Assembly: GCA_021808925.1 (NCBI GenBank)
Contig: JAKBAR010000005.1
Span: forward strand, 1 to 46,921
From: Pseudomonadota bacterium
GTDB lineage: Bacteria > Pseudomonadota > Alphaproteobacteria > Paracaedibacterales > JAKBAR01
Direction: 5' to 3'
Length of the DNA: 46,921 nt
The notes beneath the pieces were generated by a model that saw only the letters and a program-made list of their open reading frames with translations, searched no databases and was not told the DNA's origin. The number at the start of each line of letters is the position of its first letter. The stretch's first letter is position 1. The position numbers were made by a program, and so were the translations under genes. Shown here one piece after another: positions 8,112-17,093 of this stretch.

Positions 8112-8633
8112 ATGGCAGGCGGCTTTCACAACATGTCACGCTCTAACAGACGTGTGACGCGCGCAGCCTTTGCGGATATTAATGTTACGCCCCTTGTGGA
8201 TGTCATGCTTGTCCTGCTTTTGATTTTTATGCTGACAGCGCCGATGCTCACTGTGGGTGTGCCTGTGGATCTTCCTAAAACACAGGCAGCAAAACTTAAT
8301 GATCAAATCGAGCCCCTCGTGGTGTCGGTGAATGCGGATGGGCAGGTTTTTTTACAAGAAACAGAAGTGCCGATGAAAGAACTTATTCCAAGACTGATGG
8401 CGATTACAAATAATAATCCCGAGGCTAAAATTTACGTGCGTGGCGATAAAAATCTTACCTATGGACAGATTATGGAAACCATGGGATCCATTGCAACAGC
8501 CGGTTTTACAAAGGTATCGCTACTGGCAGAGCTCCCGGCGCACACCCCAAATACATCAAACAATACGCCAGAAAAAACATCATCTCCTTCTAAAAAACAG
8601 CAGCAGCCGTTGAAGAAAAAGGCAGTGAGGTAG
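8112..8633 (+). CDS. tolR: Tol-Pal system protein TolR
   Basis: ExbD/TolR family protein of 173 residues. It has a single N-terminal membrane helix containing the essential aspartate in VTPLVDVMLVLLLIFM and a periplasmic domain (VVSVNADGQVFLQE). The C-terminal tail is Ser/Thr/Lys-rich (NNTPEKTSSPSKKQQQP) and longer than in many TolR proteins. It completes the TolQ-TolR motor and is followed nine bases later by tolA. Confidence 0.95.
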   Translation: MAGGFHNMSRSNRRVTRAAFADINVTPLVDVMLVLLLIFMLTAPMLTVGVPVDLPKTQAAKLNDQIEPLVVSVNADGQVFLQETEVPMKELIPRLMAITNNNPEAKIYVRGDKNLTYGQIMETMGSIATAGFTKVSLLAELPAHTPNTSNNTPEKTSSPSKKQQQPLKKKAVR

Positions 8634-8642
8634 ACCTTTAGC

Positions 8643-9560
8643 ATGAAAAAGTCGGCTTTTTTCTCTGCCCTTTTCCATATCCTTTTTTTAGTGATTCTTC
8701 TTGTGGGGATTCCGCTGCCCCAACGTACTGTTCCGGTGAATGAACAGCCCATTATTCTTGAGTTTGAAAAGATTGCAGACAAAAGTGCAGCACCTAAACT
8801 TCAACCCGATGCGTCAAAAGAAGAGAAAAAAACAATTAAAAAAGTTGAGAAAAAAATAGAACCTCAGGAGGAGAAAAAAGAGGAGAAACCTGAAGAAAAA
8901 ATCGAAGAGAAAAAAGAAGAAGTCATTGAGGAAAAAAAGTCTGCACCAAAAGAGGAAATGAAGGAAAAAGAAACAGATCCTGTGCTGGATAAGAAAAAGG
9001 AAGAAAAGCCCAAAAAGGATCCTCCTAAAGAAGAAAAAAAAGAATCAAAACCTAAGAAAGATGCGCCAAAGGATAAAAAGAAAGAAACGAAGCCCACAAA
9101 GGCAGAAGTTAATCTCGATCCTAAAAAAACAAAACCTAAGCCCCTTTCTTCTGAGAAGAAAAAATCCCTGGATGACATTGTCAACAGTCTTATCGACGAT
9201 ACGTTGGAGGAGGAGGGCAAAGAAAAAGGTGCGCCTGCGTCGGCTGTGGGCATGGAAATTACAGCAACAGATATTGATGCTATCCGTCAAAAAATTTATA
9301 AATGTTGGATTATCCCTATCGGTGTCCAAGGCGCCAAAGATCTTGTGGTGGATGTGCGCATGGATATTGCTCAAGACGGTAATGTGACAAAGGCGGAGGT
9401 TGTGAATAGTCGCAGCGGTGATCCTGCCTTTCAAGCGGCTGCCGAAAGTGCCCAGCGCGCCGTTTTGGATCCGGCGTGTAATCCACTCCCTCTCCCTCCT
9501 GAGAAATATGAAAAGTGGAAGAGGCTGACCCTGCGTTTCAATCCAAAAGATATGTACTAA
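8643..9560 (+). CDS. tolA: Tol-Pal system protein TolA
   Basis: A 305-residue TolA/TonB-type protein with the three expected domains. There is one N-terminal membrane helix (about residues 5-25), a very long Lys/Glu-rich linker (about 55-180) predicted to be helical and to span the periplasm, and a C-terminal TolA domain starting near DIDAIRQKIYKCW and ending KRLTLRFNPKDMY. The two cysteines (KCW and PACNP) are those usually disulphide-linked in TolA. tolB and pal, usually next, are absent. A glycine-rich orphan gene follows instead. Confidence 0.93.
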   Translation: MKKSAFFSALFHILFLVILLVGIPLPQRTVPVNEQPIILEFEKIADKSAAPKLQPDASKEEKKTIKKVEKKIEPQEEKKEEKPEEKIEEKKEEVIEEKKSAPKEEMKEKETDPVLDKKKEEKPKKDPPKEEKKESKPKKDAPKDKKKETKPTKAEVNLDPKKTKPKPLSSEKKKSLDDIVNSLIDDTLEEEGKEKGAPASAVGMEITATDIDAIRQKIYKCWIIPIGVQGAKDLVVDVRMDIAQDGNVTKAEVVNSRSGDPAFQAAAESAQRAVLDPACNPLPLPPEKYEKWKRLTLRFNPKDMY

Positions 9561-9629
9561 AAGTATTTTAAATTTATCTTGGTTTTAGTAAAGTTATTTA
9601 GAGCAAGCGTTCTTAGTCGCGGGGAATTT

Positions 9630-10061
9630 ATGAACCTTAAAATGATTTTTTCTGTCGTCGCCACGCTTTTTATCTTGGTATCGTCAGTATCAGCATCTGA
9701 GTGCGACGACATAAGTGAAGAAAATAAAAAATTTACACAAAAAATTGTTGTGGAGCAAAAAGATAATAAAATTTCCTCCTACGCTGCTAATGGCGCAACC
9801 TTTGGAGGAGCAGCTGGTTTTATGGGCACAGGTATTCTAGGTACAGTTTCTGGTTTCTTTGGGCTACCAGCATATTTATTATTCTTGAAATATTATCCTT
9901 CTGATCCTATCTCTCTCAGTGCGTATACAGTAACGGGGGCCGTTGGAGGCTGTATTCTTGGAGTTGCTGCTGGAGTTCCCATGGGCATAGGTGGTGGAGT
10001 CGCTGGTGGCCTGATTGGTGGGGGCATTGGGTGTGTTTCTGAGTACTGTTCCCAAGGTTGA
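9630..10061 (+). CDS. Secreted glycine-rich (glycine-zipper-like) protein
   Basis: A 143-residue protein from the ATG at 9630, preceded by GGGGAA. A longer reading from 9579 is possible but would bury the signal peptide. The signal peptide is MNLKMIFSVVATLFILVSSVSAS. The mature part starts with a short charged stretch (ECDDISEENKK), then a glycine/alanine-rich hydrophobic region with repeated small-xxx-small spacing (GATFGGAAGFMGTG; GGGVAGGLIGGGIG), like glycine-zipper membrane proteins. Such proteins can insert in membranes or oligomerise. No specific function recognised. It occupies the place where tolB would be expected. Confidence 0.65.
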   Translation: MNLKMIFSVVATLFILVSSVSASECDDISEENKKFTQKIVVEQKDNKISSYAANGATFGGAAGFMGTGILGTVSGFFGLPAYLLFLKYYPSDPISLSAYTVTGAVGGCILGVAAGVPMGIGGGVAGGLIGGGIGCVSEYCSQG

Positions 10062-10137
10062 AACAAATTTGCAAGCCATCCTTTGATCTTAAGAACCGAT
10101 TATATCCTGAGAAATAAAAAAAATTTTACAAGACATC

Positions 10138-10202
10138 CTTTGAGGAGATTTAGATACAGGTGCGCCTAAATATCTTGCAGAAAAGTTAATATCCCCTCAA
10201 AG
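10138..10202 (+). other. Nested inverted repeats, candidate structured RNA or terminator
   Basis: An outer stem CTTTGAGG (10138-10145) / CCTCAAAG (10195-10202) encloses an inner stem ATTTAG (10148-10153) / CTAAAT (10166-10171), and is followed by ATTTTTG. A related word CATCCTTTGA occurs at about 10077 and again at about 10135. The element lies between a secreted-protein gene and rlpA. It may terminate the former or be a leader of the latter. Confidence 0.4.
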
Positions 10203-10285
10203 ATTTTTGAAATTAAATTCCCTAAGAAAAAATCTACCTGGTATAGTCTTCCCATAAACTTCCTTGAGCCTTTCTAACTCTGAAA

Positions 10286-11269
10286 ATGCGTTTTGTCTCT
10301 CTTCTAGGACTCTTGCTTCTTACAGCATGTGGTGGTGGTCATATTATGACGGGAAAGTACCCTGTCAAGGGTGTATGTCGTTCGTGCAAACCCCATATGG
10401 TCAGAGGAGCGTGGTATACGCCACAGCTTTTTTATGATTATGACGAGACAGCCATTGCATCCTGGTACGGCCCACGCTTTCATGGAAAACAAAAAGCCAA
10501 TGGTGAGATTTTTGATCAAACAGGGATGAGCGCTGCCCATAAAACATTGCCTCTGCCAACGGTTGTAAAAGTCACAAACCTTGAGAATGGAAAAATGATT
10601 TACCTTGTGGTTGATGACAGAGGTCCTTATACCTATGAGGGGCGTATTATTGATTTATCCATGGGGGCAGCAAAGGCCATTGGTGTGTATGCTAAAGGAA
10701 CCGCAAAGGTTCGTGTGCAATCGGTGCCCGCACAAAGCCATGCGCTTGCTATGCACCTTGCAAAAATTGGGAACAAATGGGGCGCTGTACCGGGGCGGAT
10801 TTGGGAGGATGTTTATCGAGAAGATATTGCGCCCAACCATTCTGATGAAGTGTATGAAGCGGGGTCTGGGTCCCATCACCCTGTCCCTGGGTATAAACAT
10901 GGGCATAAACCTTCCGAGGATGTGGTGCCTATACATGTTCCAAGTGCAAGTCTTGATGACCTTATTGAAAAACATGCAAAAAGCGCCCTGCCGCAAGTTG
11001 CTAAAAATTTGAAAAAAACACAGAAAAATTCATTTGATGCCTCCTATAAAATTCAACTTGCGTCCTTTGTCAATCGCATCAATGCTGAAAAACTTGTGGG
11101 CGAAATTCAAGGTCTTGCTCAAGCAAAGGTTGAAGAAAAAATCATTCTGCCAGGCAAGCAAAAGTTTTTTACTGTGACGTGTGGTCCTTATGCCAATAAA
11201 GATGCGGCAGAGATGGCGCTGACGAGTTTAAACATTTTTGGTCATCATCCTACTCTCATCAAACAATAA
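10286..11269 (+). CDS. rlpA: RlpA-family septal lytic transglycosylase lipoprotein with SPOR domain
   Basis: A 327-residue outer-membrane lipoprotein. The lipobox is LLTAC (cysteine near residue 15). The double-psi beta-barrel domain (about residues 55-150) has ASWYGPRFHGKQKANGE, the conserved histidine in MSAAHKTLPLP and the aspartate in VDDRGPY. A linker with His/Pro-rich sequence leads to a C-terminal SPOR domain (about 250-325), which binds denuded septal peptidoglycan. In Pseudomonas RlpA cleaves naked glycan strands to help daughter-cell separation. It sits close to tolQRA, also a division/envelope system. Confidence 0.93.
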   Translation: MRFVSLLGLLLLTACGGGHIMTGKYPVKGVCRSCKPHMVRGAWYTPQLFYDYDETAIASWYGPRFHGKQKANGEIFDQTGMSAAHKTLPLPTVVKVTNLENGKMIYLVVDDRGPYTYEGRIIDLSMGAAKAIGVYAKGTAKVRVQSVPAQSHALAMHLAKIGNKWGAVPGRIWEDVYREDIAPNHSDEVYEAGSGSHHPVPGYKHGHKPSEDVVPIHVPSASLDDLIEKHAKSALPQVAKNLKKTQKNSFDASYKIQLASFVNRINAEKLVGEIQGLAQAKVEEKIILPGKQKFFTVTCGPYANKDAAEMALTSLNIFGHHPTLIKQ

Positions 11270-11340
11270 TTTTTTTATTCTTAGTAAACGATTAATTCTC
11301 TATGTTGAGGATGGTTAAAACTGATTAAGGATAAAAAACC

Positions 11341-11810
11341 ATAAAGAAAAGCTATATTTACACAACCCTTGCTGCTTCACTGCTAATGCTACGCGTGCAA
11401 GTGATGATTTAAAAGAAAATAAAGAAAAGTCTATAAAAGAATTTCGTCCTTCTAAAGAGTTAACAGCGCCCGTTTTCATAGGAGTGGAGAATATCTCAAA
11501 AAATGAAAATATTTATACCCCCCGTGTTTGCGTGCTCGCTGATCACAACTACCTGATCGAAAATAATGAGGTTGAAAAAGATGGGGAAGAATATAAATAC
11601 ATTGCGAATGTGTCCGTCATGGCAAGTGATGCTATGAACTCAATTTTTTATTCAGAAAATAAAAAACTTCAAACAACCAAAAAATTATTGAGAAAACTTA
11701 TTTTTGGCAAGAGAACACTTCTCGCTGGATTACCTGCGAACAAAAGTATCAAGGCAGTGTCAGACTCACTCGTAAAAATTATCTATAATAAACTCTCTGA
11801 AGAGAGATAG
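11341..11810 (+). pseudogene. Degraded secreted-protein gene (ATA start, signal peptide frameshift)
   Basis: An intact reading frame of 108 codons begins at a GTG at 11484, but coding character continues upstream in the same frame to about 11382 (ANATRASDDLKENKEK). The bases before that encode a good signal peptide in another frame: xKKSYIYTTLAASL from 11341, with AAGGA upstream. Adding one base near 11381 would join them to give a signal-peptidase site ANA-T. The codon where ATG is expected is ATA. Two lesions suggest a gene that has lost export and perhaps expression. Product family unknown. The conserved part is about 140 residues, Lys-rich. Confidence 0.6.
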
Positions 11811-11811
11811 T

Positions 11812-11855
11812 ATCCCACTCCCCTCATGCTCTTAGACGAGTGTGGGGGATTTTTG
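11812..11855. terminator. Shared terminator after the 11341 gene and the DegT gene
   Basis: ATCCCACTC pairs imperfectly with GAGTGTGGGGGAT across a 16-base loop, followed on the plus strand by TTTTTGA. It overlaps the last codons of the convergent aminotransferase gene. Confidence 0.6.
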
Positions 11856-12959
11856 AATAGTCTCAATAATAAAATCTTGTGCATCTTTTTCTAAATAGGG
11901 ATACATGGGCAGACTTAAAACACGGGAACAAAGATCCTCTGTCACAGCAAGGTTTTCCGTGGCAGTTGGATAATGTTTATACGCCGTTTGCTGGTGCAGC
12001 GGACGACCGTAATAAACGGCCGTTGGAATACCTTTTGCTTTGAGGGCATCCATCAGCTTTTGACGATCTATATTTTTATCAAGAACAATTGTGTATTGTG
12101 CCCAGGTGGAGGTCATATCGTTAAAAATTTCTGGCACATGGACGTGATCCTTTAGTCCTTCGTTATAACGCTTTGCGATCTCGTTGCGCGCTTTAATTTC
12201 ATCTCTAAAAATAGCAAGCTTTTCAAGCAAAATAGCACATTGAATTGTATCAAGGCGACCGTTCATGCCAATGCGAATATTATCATATTTATCGGTGCCT
12301 TGCCCGTGAACACGAAGTGATTTAAGAGTAGTTGCAAGATCATCATTGTCCGTAAAAATCGCTCCTCCATCGCCGTAACATCCAAGGGGTTTTGCGGGAA
12401 AAAAGCTTGTGGTTGTAGCAAGGCCAAAAGTACCAATATGACGTCCTTTGTAGATGCCCCCGAATCCCTGTGCAGCATCATCGAGAATCCAAAGATTATT
12501 TTTCTGTGCAATCGCTTCAAGCGCATCAAAATCTGCAGGAAGGCCGAAAAGATCAACAGGAATAATGGCTGTTGGCTTAAGACCAAGTGTTTTTGCTTTT
12601 TCAATACCATTCTGAAGGCTTTTGGGGCACATATTAAATGTCGCAGGATCTGAATCAATAAAAACAGCTGTGGCTCCCACCCATGCAACAACTTCTGCTG
12701 TGGCAGCAAAAGTAAACGTTGGAACGAACACAGCATCGCCCTTTGAAACACCCTTTGCCATAAGAACAAGGCCGAGGGCATCCGTACCGTTTGCACAACT
12801 CAGCACATGTTTTGCGCCGCAAAATTCTGAAAGTTTAGCCTCCAGCTCAAACACTTCCGGGCCCATAATATACGCCCCATGGTCAAGAACCTTTTGAATA
12901 CGCGCGTCGATGTTGCGACGAATATGTTTTTGCTGTGCTTGAAGATCAATAAAATGCAT
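11832..12959 (-). CDS. DegT/DnrJ/EryC1/StrS-family aminotransferase
   Basis: A 375-residue PLP enzyme of the nucleotide-sugar aminotransferase family. Typical landmarks are FIDLQAQQKHIRR at the start, SCANGTDALGLVL (phosphate pocket), FVPTFTFAATAE, DDAAQGFGG (cofactor aspartate), the Schiff-base lysine in SFFPAKPLGCYGDGGAI, and GMNGRLDTIQCAILLEKL. Members transaminate UDP- or dTDP-ketosugars for lipopolysaccharide, capsule or glycoprotein glycans. The sequence around the lysine resembles enzymes acting on UDP-3-keto sugars, but the substrate is not determined. No other sugar-nucleotide genes are nearby, so its partners must lie elsewhere. Confidence 0.92.
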   Translation of the reverse strand: MHFIDLQAQQKHIRRNIDARIQKVLDHGAYIMGPEVFELEAKLSEFCGAKHVLSCANGTDALGLVLMAKGVSKGDAVFVPTFTFAATAEVVAWVGATAVFIDSDPATFNMCPKSLQNGIEKAKTLGLKPTAIIPVDLFGLPADFDALEAIAQKNNLWILDDAAQGFGGIYKGRHIGTFGLATTTSFFPAKPLGCYGDGGAIFTDNDDLATTLKSLRVHGQGTDKYDNIRIGMNGRLDTIQCAILLEKLAIFRDEIKARNEIAKRYNEGLKDHVHVPEIFNDMTSTWAQYTIVLDKNIDRQKLMDALKAKGIPTAVYYGRPLHQQTAYKHYPTATENLAVTEDLCSRVLSLPMYPYLEKDAQDFIIETIQKSPTLV

Positions 12960-13139
12960 AAAAATATTAATGATAGTGGATTCTATATTAGTTATAAAAA
13001 AACCTTGCCTCTTTGTGCAATGTTTATAACGTAACGAAATGTGTCAGTGTAAAGACACGACTTATAAAAATATTGATCAAAATAAATTTATAACTTATAT
13101 CTTATTTGTTTCAATAACATCAAAAATCAAGGAAATAGG

Positions 13140-14039
13140 ATGAAAAAATAGTATATTAAAGGTCTTCTGCTTGGCCTTCTTCTCTGTTCTACAGCACCAC
13201 AAACTTTCGCGATGAAGGAATCAGAGACACCTCTAGGAAAAGTAGAATACGGATACTCCGAGCAAGAAGTTGAGTCCGTTTTGAAAAAAATTACCTATGA
13301 AAAAAATACTCTTAACCCTAGTAGAGTTGGTAATCTAAAAATTGGTGAGCAGGGCATGCTACAACAGACTTTTAATCCCAATAAACATAAAGTTTTGATT
13401 AGTACTCGCAATGAAGATTATGTTAATGGCTATTTCAATGATGAGGAAAATAAATCACCGCTTAATATTGTTGTAAAACCCAACACAGATCTGAGTAATT
13501 TTCCATCGAGTGAATTTTTAAAAAAGATTGCAATTAGTAATGTTTCTCTTGATTTAGAAAATGCATCGCAAAAAACTTTTGAGACAACAAAGGAAAATAA
13601 TAAATATCCTTTGAAGGATTTCATCACTCAATTGCCACTTAAAGATAAGAAATTATCTATCTTTTTTAATATGTATTATCCAAATGATTCAAAGGAAGTG
13701 CGTTTTACACATGTTATTCCAGAAAAAATTGATGGATTAAAGAAATTAACGCTCTATATTGATGGTGCAGGCATTGATGATGAAGGTAACTATAAATTTA
13801 GTTATTTAGACTATGAGAAGACGGTCAAAGAGCTCCTCAGTTCCATAAAAGATTTAGGCGAAATGCAAAATATTAATCTCTTTTTAGCGAAAAATAGCAA
13901 AGTTATTGGCAATACCTGGAAAAAAATCTTTAACAAAGCCTTTGGCGAGAACTCCTCAAAAGCGACAATAAATATCACAACAGACACAGGCATTAATAAT
14001 CCTGACCGTGGAAATTTTGCTAAGAGAATTTATGAATAA
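13140..14039 (+). pseudogene. Secreted-protein gene with amber codon in the signal peptide
   Basis: An ATG at 13140 with an AAGGAAATAGG ribosome-binding region opens a signal peptide, MKK-stop-YIKGLLLGLLLCSTAPQTFA. It is in the same frame as the 275-residue reading frame that starts at the ATG at 13212. The only break is TAG at 13149-13151 (codon 4). Full length would be 299 residues. The mature part is Lys/Asn-rich with no family I recognise (segments such as SIFFNMYYPNDSKEVRF and INLFLAKNSKVIGN). As it stands the protein would be made only from the internal ATG and would not be exported, unless the amber codon is suppressed. Confidence 0.65.
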
Positions 14040-14061
14040 AGGCAAAACCTTTTAGGTAATT

Positions 14062-14820
14062 TTATCGCACCGTTTCAATAAGGCGATTGAGGTCGCCTTG
14101 TTGATCTTTATCATACCCATCTTTTTGCTTTGTAGGTGTTTGAACCTGAAGTTTTGCAAGATTCTCGGTTGCTTTTTTCGTATCAAGTTTTTCTGCAGGT
14201 TTTACCGTTTCAGGCTCTTTAGCATTTGTGAGCGCGTCAACCTCTGATTTTATTTTATCTTCAATCACATCTTGAATATGAGCATCGAGATCTTTTTTCG
14301 CGTGGTCATGCAAAAACTTGAGCTGCTGACTCATAACAAATTCTTGTGCATTCGGAGGGAGGATCGCCAAAAGTTTTTCACTTCCGTTTTGTACCATAGG
14401 CATAAAGCGTGCATTTTTCAGTACGTCTGGATATTGAGAGCGTGGCATAAAGCTACTGAGGGCAAGTTCTAATCCACAGGCAATAATCATTGCACGAAGA
14501 ATCCCAAAACCAAAGCCAAGGGAGCGATCCACCCCGCCAAGGGCACTGTCTTTGACATAGGAGGAAATAATATGGCTGATCAGACTAAAAAAGATAAGAA
14601 AAGTAATAAAAATAACAAAAGCCGCTGCGACATCTGCAATCATCGGATTTTGAATATATTGCTGAGCAAAGTGCCGTGCGACGGGAAGTAAAATATAGGC
14701 AGCTACACCTGCACCAATCCAGGACACAAGGCCAAGGGCCTCTTTGGTTAGTCCGCGCCACACGCCAAGGAGGCTAGAGAGGGCAAAAATAACAACAAGG
14801 CCTATATCAATAGCATTCAT
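14062..14820 (-). CDS. cvpA: CvpA family membrane protein
   Basis: A 252-residue protein. The first 130 residues are a CvpA domain with four hydrophobic segments (IDIGLVVIFALSSLLGVWRG at the start, the signature SLGFGFGILRAMII near residue 105). The C-terminal half is soluble, charged and Lys/Glu-rich. CvpA was first found through colicin V production. In many alphaproteobacteria cvpA lies directly downstream of radA. Here radA is upstream on the same strand but a secreted-protein gene separates them. Confidence 0.9.
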   Translation of the reverse strand: MNAIDIGLVVIFALSSLLGVWRGLTKEALGLVSWIGAGVAAYILLPVARHFAQQYIQNPMIADVAAAFVIFITFLIFFSLISHIISSYVKDSALGGVDRSLGFGFGILRAMIIACGLELALSSFMPRSQYPDVLKNARFMPMVQNGSEKLLAILPPNAQEFVMSQQLKFLHDHAKKDLDAHIQDVIEDKIKSEVDALTNAKEPETVKPAEKLDTKKATENLAKLQVQTPTKQKDGYDKDQQGDLNRLIETVR

Positions 14821-14932
14821 ACAATGAAAAATATCCCAAAAGCATTAAAAGAGCATAATAACCATTTTTACATCTTTTTCAACATACGCCAAGAGAACAT
14901 TCAGAGGAAATGAAAAAAGGCTCCCGCACTTT

Positions 14933-15583
14933 TTACTCTAAGGCGTTATCTTTAGATTCCTCCAAAAGAGTCAGTTCCGTTCGCCTACTTTGTGTACCCG
15001 CATTAACAATAGTCTCTACCCATCTATATTCCCCATATTCATGTACGATGCTCTCTTCTTCCCCCTTTTTAAATGGCGTAAAGTGGCTATCAATGAACAC
15101 TTTCCGTGTGCCTTTTTCTTTTTTTTCATCAAATTCAATATTAAATTTCTTTTTCATGCATTCCGTTAAAACAAAGGCCGAAAATTCTAAGTGATCAACA
15201 AAATCATCGGGGTAATTAGGGTGATCCCCCTCTCCACGCACATCTTTTAATCGAAGTAAACTTTTATTATTGTAGGGGCTTTCGTTTGGTGCACCACATT
15301 CTGTGACATACTTCATAAATGACTTACTGAGGGGAATAGAGCCGAATTTATCAAAATCTTTTGATGAGAAGGCAATCGTATTTTTCTTCTTTTCATAGTT
15401 AAACGTTTTATCTGAAAAAATGTTGCCCATTATAAATGTGGGCCAACCTTTCTTTGAAAAGCATCTAAGGAAAATTGTTTTATCTTCCGTCTTAGTCTCC
15501 TTTAAATCCTCTGTCGCATGTGTTTTTCCCACTATCGCAATAAAGGCTATGGAAAATAAAATTGCTTTCAATATGTTGTGCAT
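14933..15583 (-). CDS. Secreted hypothetical protein between radA and cvpA
   Basis: A 216-residue protein with a signal peptide (MHNILKAILFSIAFIAIVGKTHA, cleavage likely before TED) and AGAGGAA six bases before the ATG. The mature part is charged, with four cysteines (FLRCFSKKG, VTECGAP, LTECMKKKF), compatible with disulphides. No family recognised. It is the only one of the four secreted-protein genes between alr and the DegT gene that looks fully intact, so it serves as a reference for what the broken ones once were. Confidence 0.7.
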   Translation of the reverse strand: MHNILKAILFSIAFIAIVGKTHATEDLKETKTEDKTIFLRCFSKKGWPTFIMGNIFSDKTFNYEKKKNTIAFSSKDFDKFGSIPLSKSFMKYVTECGAPNESPYNNKSLLRLKDVRGEGDHPNYPDDFVDHLEFSAFVLTECMKKKFNIEFDEKKEKGTRKVFIDSHFTPFKKGEEESIVHEYGEYRWVETIVNAGTQSRRTELTLLEESKDNALE

Positions 15584-15652
15584 AAAAATTCCTCTATTTA
15601 ATGATTAACAGAAGGGAACGTTAGCATAACACTTATACGTCCAACAATTATC

Positions 15653-16990
15653 TTAACGTAGTTCCTTAAGTAAGTCACTCAGATGATTCAAAGAGATGCG
15701 CTGAAGGGGTGAGGCCACCTTGTCCAGACCAAAGTAAGCACGGGCGAACCCTAACTTTTCCGCTTCTTTGAGACGTAGATTCGCTTGTTGAACACGGCGC
15801 ACCTCACCACCCAGCCCCACCTCGCCAAAAAACACAGAATCTTGGGGCAGTGGCTTTTTTAAATGAGAAGAGATCAGCGCTGCAGCCACCGCAAGATCGC
15901 ACGCTGTTTCTGTGATTTTCAGTCCTCCTGCTACATTCACGTACACATCTTTTGTCCCAAAGCTTATGTTAACACGCGCCTCGAGCACAGCAAGAATCAT
16001 GGATAAACGAGAGGGTTCAATCCCCACGGCTGTGCGTCTCGGCGATGGGAGATAGCTTGGCGCCACAAGTGTTTGAATTTCAGCCAAGAGCGGGCGCGAT
16101 CCCTCAAGGCCCGCGTAAATGGCCATGCCGATAGACGCATCACGGTGATCGCCTAAGAAAAGCTTCGACGGATTCGAGACCTCCTCAAGGCCCGTTTCCA
16201 CCATATTAAAAATCCCAATCTCATCCGTTGGACCAAAGCGGTTTTTAATTGCGCGCAAAATACGGTAAGGGTAGTGCTTTTCCCCTTCGAAATAAAGAAC
16301 TGTATCCACCATATGCTCAAGAACCTTGGGCCCTGCAAGCGCCCCTTCCTTTGTCACATGCCCCACAAGAACAATGATAATATTTTTTTCTTTTGCACAC
16401 TGAATCAATTCAAAAGCGGACGCACGCACTTGCGCCACACTGCCCGGCGCTGATTCAAGACTGTGCGTTGCCATGGTTTGAATCGAGTCAATCACAAGAA
16501 ATTGCACATCCTGCGCGGCGGCTGTTGTACTGATAATATCACTCACCGAAGAGGTCGCCGCCAAAAGCACAGGCGCTTTATCCAACTGCATCCGGTGCGC
16601 TCTAAGGCGAATTTGATCCACGCCCTCCTCGCCCGAAACATACAGACACGGTGCCTTATGACTCAGTTTGCTTGCCACCTGCAACAGCAATGTTGATTTT
16701 CCAATACCAGGATCGCCGCCCACAAGAATCACAGAACCCGGGACAAGGCCGCCGCCGCACACGCGGTCAAATTCCTCCATGCCCGAGACAAGGCGCGCAG
16801 GTAAGGATGTCACTCCCTCGAGAGACACAAGTTCAAGGGCCGCCGTAGGATTTTTTTTTAAAGAATTTTTCGCGTCGACAATTTCTTCGACGAGGCTATT
16901 CCATCCGCCGCAGCCCTCGCATTTTCCGTTCCATTTTCCGTGCCAGGTGCCGCATTCACGGCAGACGTATTTTGTTGCAAGCTTTGCCAT
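15653..16990 (-). CDS. radA: DNA repair protein RadA
   Basis: A 445-residue RadA (Sms), a RecA-like branch-migration helicase acting in recombinational repair. It shows the N-terminal four-cysteine zinc finger (CRECGTWHGKWNGKCEGCGG), Walker A GDPGIGKST near residue 93, the RadA-specific KNRFGPTDEIGIF motif near residue 250, and a C-terminal Lon-like domain (DVYVNVAGGLKITE onward). It contains an in-frame A9 run in the Lys-Lys-Asn stretch near residue 45, showing that long homopolymers are kept in frame in housekeeping genes here. Confidence 0.97.
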   Translation of the reverse strand: MAKLATKYVCRECGTWHGKWNGKCEGCGGWNSLVEEIVDAKNSLKKNPTAALELVSLEGVTSLPARLVSGMEEFDRVCGGGLVPGSVILVGGDPGIGKSTLLLQVASKLSHKAPCLYVSGEEGVDQIRLRAHRMQLDKAPVLLAATSSVSDIISTTAAAQDVQFLVIDSIQTMATHSLESAPGSVAQVRASAFELIQCAKEKNIIIVLVGHVTKEGALAGPKVLEHMVDTVLYFEGEKHYPYRILRAIKNRFGPTDEIGIFNMVETGLEEVSNPSKLFLGDHRDASIGMAIYAGLEGSRPLLAEIQTLVAPSYLPSPRRTAVGIEPSRLSMILAVLEARVNISFGTKDVYVNVAGGLKITETACDLAVAAALISSHLKKPLPQDSVFFGEVGLGGEVRRVQQANLRLKEAEKLGFARAYFGLDKVASPLQRISLNHLSDLLKELR

Positions 16991-17093
16991 GAGGAAAGAG
17001 ATTTATTCAATGAATTTCTCTGACTATAGCAACACCCCCTTCCTTTCACAATTGTCTCCTGTGAAGAGGGGCCCCCGTAGGAGCCCGGTTGCG

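Noticed and set aside
8864-9253. 129-codon open frame antisense to tolA
   Set aside because: A Ser/Phe-rich shadow of the Lys/Glu-rich tolA linker on the other strand.
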